A DNA stretch of 64,000 bases. It comes from CAVYTF01 sp963708205 (lineage in GTDB: Bacteria; Bacteroidota; Bacteroidia; Chitinophagales; Chitinophagaceae). The stretch spans positions 372,001 to 436,000 of the forward strand of contig OY970196.1 in the NCBI GenBank assembly GCA_963708205.1, read 5' to 3'. This document shows positions 62,895 through 64,000 of the stretch, one piece after another. Below the pieces are notes generated by a model, which did not search any database, was not told the DNA's origin, and saw only the letters and a list, made by a program, of their open reading frames with translations. The position numbers were made by a program, and so were the translations under genes. Within the stretch, counting starts at the first letter, position 1. The number at the start of each line of letters is the position of its first letter.

Positions 62895-62990
62895 CGTCAC
62901 TGCGAGGAACGAAGCAGTCTGTGCACTGTAATAATAATATTAACTTCTACACACAGATTGCTTCTCTGTCTAAGACGGATCGCAATGACG
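62895..62990. repeat. Palindromic GTCAYTGCGAGGAACGAAGC element
   Basis: Left end CGTCACTGCGAGGAACGAAG then CAGTCTGTG; right end CACAGATTGCTTC...TCGCAATGACG. The ends are near-perfect inverted repeats with about 30 AT-rich bases between. Such MITE-like palindromes with this sequence are known from intergenic regions of many bacteria. It lies between two R1 copies and appears to have replaced the left part of the second. Confidence 0.85.
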
Positions 62991-62991
62991 G

Positions 62992-63060
62992 TTCCTGTTC
63001 ATTTCTTTTGCCTTGATTAAATAGATGTGGTGAAGTTGTAAATTGAGATGAGTATGTGAC
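62992..63060. repeat. 3'-end dispersed element R1, copy i
   Basis: TTCCTGTTCATTTCTTTTGC, TAAATAGATGTGGTGAAGTT and GAGATGAGTATGTGAC match R1 without its left third. It ends 45 bp before the stop codon (minus direction) of the SDR gene. Confidence 0.75.
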
Positions 63061-63105
63061 GTTGCTGAGAGAAGAATATTATTGATCCCTCATGCGAACG
63101 AATTA

Positions 63106-64000
63106 CTATTGTATAAACCGGTGAATTGCCTTATCAGCGTTATCTTGAAATGTAGTATTTCGTAAAGGAGTAAAAAAAGTGCTCTGGTCAACCACATCGC
63201 CTGATAACTTACCCTCTCTACTTGCATAAAAAACACCACTTTTATATCGCTCATCCGAAATGCCATCTACAAAGCGTTTTGCACCTACTTCTAACTTATG
63301 TACCATTCCCCCCATCAATGGGAATACAACAGGCATCATAAAATACTTCAACATAAATTTCATTGCCGGGGGCAAATGATCCGGTGCCAAAGTTCCCTTT
63401 GTGTTCCCCGGACTCATAACAACAAATTTGAGGTGGGGATATTTCCTTGCCATTGACAACATCCACATCGTTGCTGCATATTTAACGTATCCATATGCTT
63501 GCACTGCATCGAATTTATTTCCAAAATATGATCCATCAAGAACAGCAGCAAATTCATCTACAGAAGAGGTTTTCATTGCCACTGGCTTCATGCCAAGCAT
63601 CTTTACGCCTGGTACAGCTTCCGCACTGGGATATAATACTGCTTTTTTTAATTTATTATGTTTTATTAATTCATCTACTAAAATTACATGACCCAAAATA
63701 TTGGTGGCAGCTAATTCATTCATTCCGGAAGGTGTTATTTTCCCAGCCGATTTCCCAACCATTCCACCTGCATTTAAAATGATTGCATCAACCGGTTCCT
63801 TTATTTTTTCTACTGCTTTCCTTACAGAATTTGCATCTGAAACATCTCCAATAACAATTTCAAAAATCTTTCTGCCGGTTTGCTCCTCGAGGTCTTTTTT
63901 TGCCGCCTCGGCTTTCGCTCCATTTCTGCAAAAAAGAATTACCTTTTTTGTTTCTTCTTTCAAGGCTAACTGTCGGGCAGTCTCTTTCCCAAGCCCAATA
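63106..64000 (-). CDS. Short-chain dehydrogenase/reductase, N-terminus cut by window edge
   Basis: The frame is open to base 64000; the first visible residues IGLGKETARQLALKEETKKVILFCRN are the end of the NAD(P) glycine-rich motif, so only about 10-20 residues are missing. Other SDR landmarks are VIGDVSDANSV, AIILNAGGMVG, the catalytic YGYVK (about residue 170 of the visible part) and SPGNTKGTLAP. About 298 residues are visible. The protein is larger than a minimal SDR (about 250), mainly at the C-terminus, and resembles plant-type retinol/protochlorophyllide-reductase-like SDRs. Substrate unknown. A TTG at 63963 is not the real start. Confidence 0.9.
   Translation of the reverse strand, partial: IGLGKETARQLALKEETKKVILFCRNGAKAEAAKKDLEEQTGRKIFEIVIGDVSDANSVRKAVEKIKEPVDAIILNAGGMVGKSAGKITPSGMNELAATNILGHVILVDELIKHNKLKKAVLYPSAEAVPGVKMLGMKPVAMKTSSVDEFAAVLDGSYFGNKFDAVQAYGYVKYAATMWMLSMARKYPHLKFVVMSPGNTKGTLAPDHLPPAMKFMLKYFMMPVVFPLMGGMVHKLEVGAKRFVDGISDERYKSGVFYASREGKLSGDVVDQSTFFTPLRNTTFQDNADKAIHRFIQ

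Larger units (their letters stand above)
62750..63105. other. 356-bp gene-free region with three repeats
   Basis: The gap holds two R1 copies (62801-62886 and 62992-63060) separated by a palindromic element (62895-62990). The remaining bases carry no recognisable gene. Confidence 0.75.

Overview
The window comes from a low-GC Bacteroidota chromosome, most likely a Chitinophagaceae-type member. The evidence is a LptD/OstA/MCE envelope cluster of the Bacteroidota kind, a type IX secretion C-terminal sorting domain, DUF3276, DUF4251, DUF1599 and BT_3928-type proteins, a TonB receptor with a carboxypeptidase-regulatory N-domain, and a FISUMP lipoprotein. No 16S gene is present, so the rank is inferred.

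Layout. 0-3.4 kb: a marR-hutH-hutU histidine-degradation operon (hutU runs off the left edge) behind a 26-bp palindromic operator candidate, then tRNA-Arg(TCT). 3.5-12 kb: ung, an acyltransferase, a small Spy-like protein, and an outer-membrane/cell-wall block (LptD, amidase, MCE protein, OstA-like protein). 12-18.4 kb: esterase, response regulator, a 21-bp tandem array, an orphan Bacteroidota gene, a two-gene ligase module (ATP-grasp plus YbdK-type carboxylate-amine ligase) and DUF3276. 18.4-34.6 kb: mostly housekeeping (two L,D-transpeptidases, recF-DUF721, folP, tRNA-Ser(TGA), an ABC exporter, aldehyde dehydrogenase, UbiD, ndk, DHH phosphoesterase, FKBP lipoprotein). 34.7-42 kb: HupE/TPR/DUF4331 facing a small His-containing exported protein and a TonB receptor, probably one metal- or small-ligand-related uptake locus. 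42-48.7 kb: accessory single genes on the minus strand. 49-55 kb: an IS110-family element, three minus-strand genes separated by two folded spacers of exactly 189 bp that resemble integron attC sites, and 1.6 kb of gene-free DNA with two more 21-bp tandem arrays. 55-61.5 kb: FISUMP lipoprotein and a PaoABC-type periplasmic molybdenum aldehyde oxidoreductase operon with its XdhC and MocA-like maturation factors. 61.6-64 kb: a DoxX-like membrane protein and a partial short-chain dehydrogenase.

The most unusual content is non-coding. (1) Two 189-bp spacers share one stem-loop architecture (outer AAC/GTT, 8-bp stem, 4-5 nt internal loop, 5-6-bp stem) placed exactly as attC sites sit between integron cassettes. 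(2) Three unrelated tandem arrays share an exact 21-bp period (10, 15 and 18 units), one being a composite of two unit types kept in register. (3) A dispersed element occurs about ten times between 42 and 63 kb, nearly always a few bases after the stop codon of a minus-strand gene and in one orientation; in one case it supplies the stop codon. (4) At least three other short dispersed repeats are present. These were found by reading alone; no database search or folding program was run.
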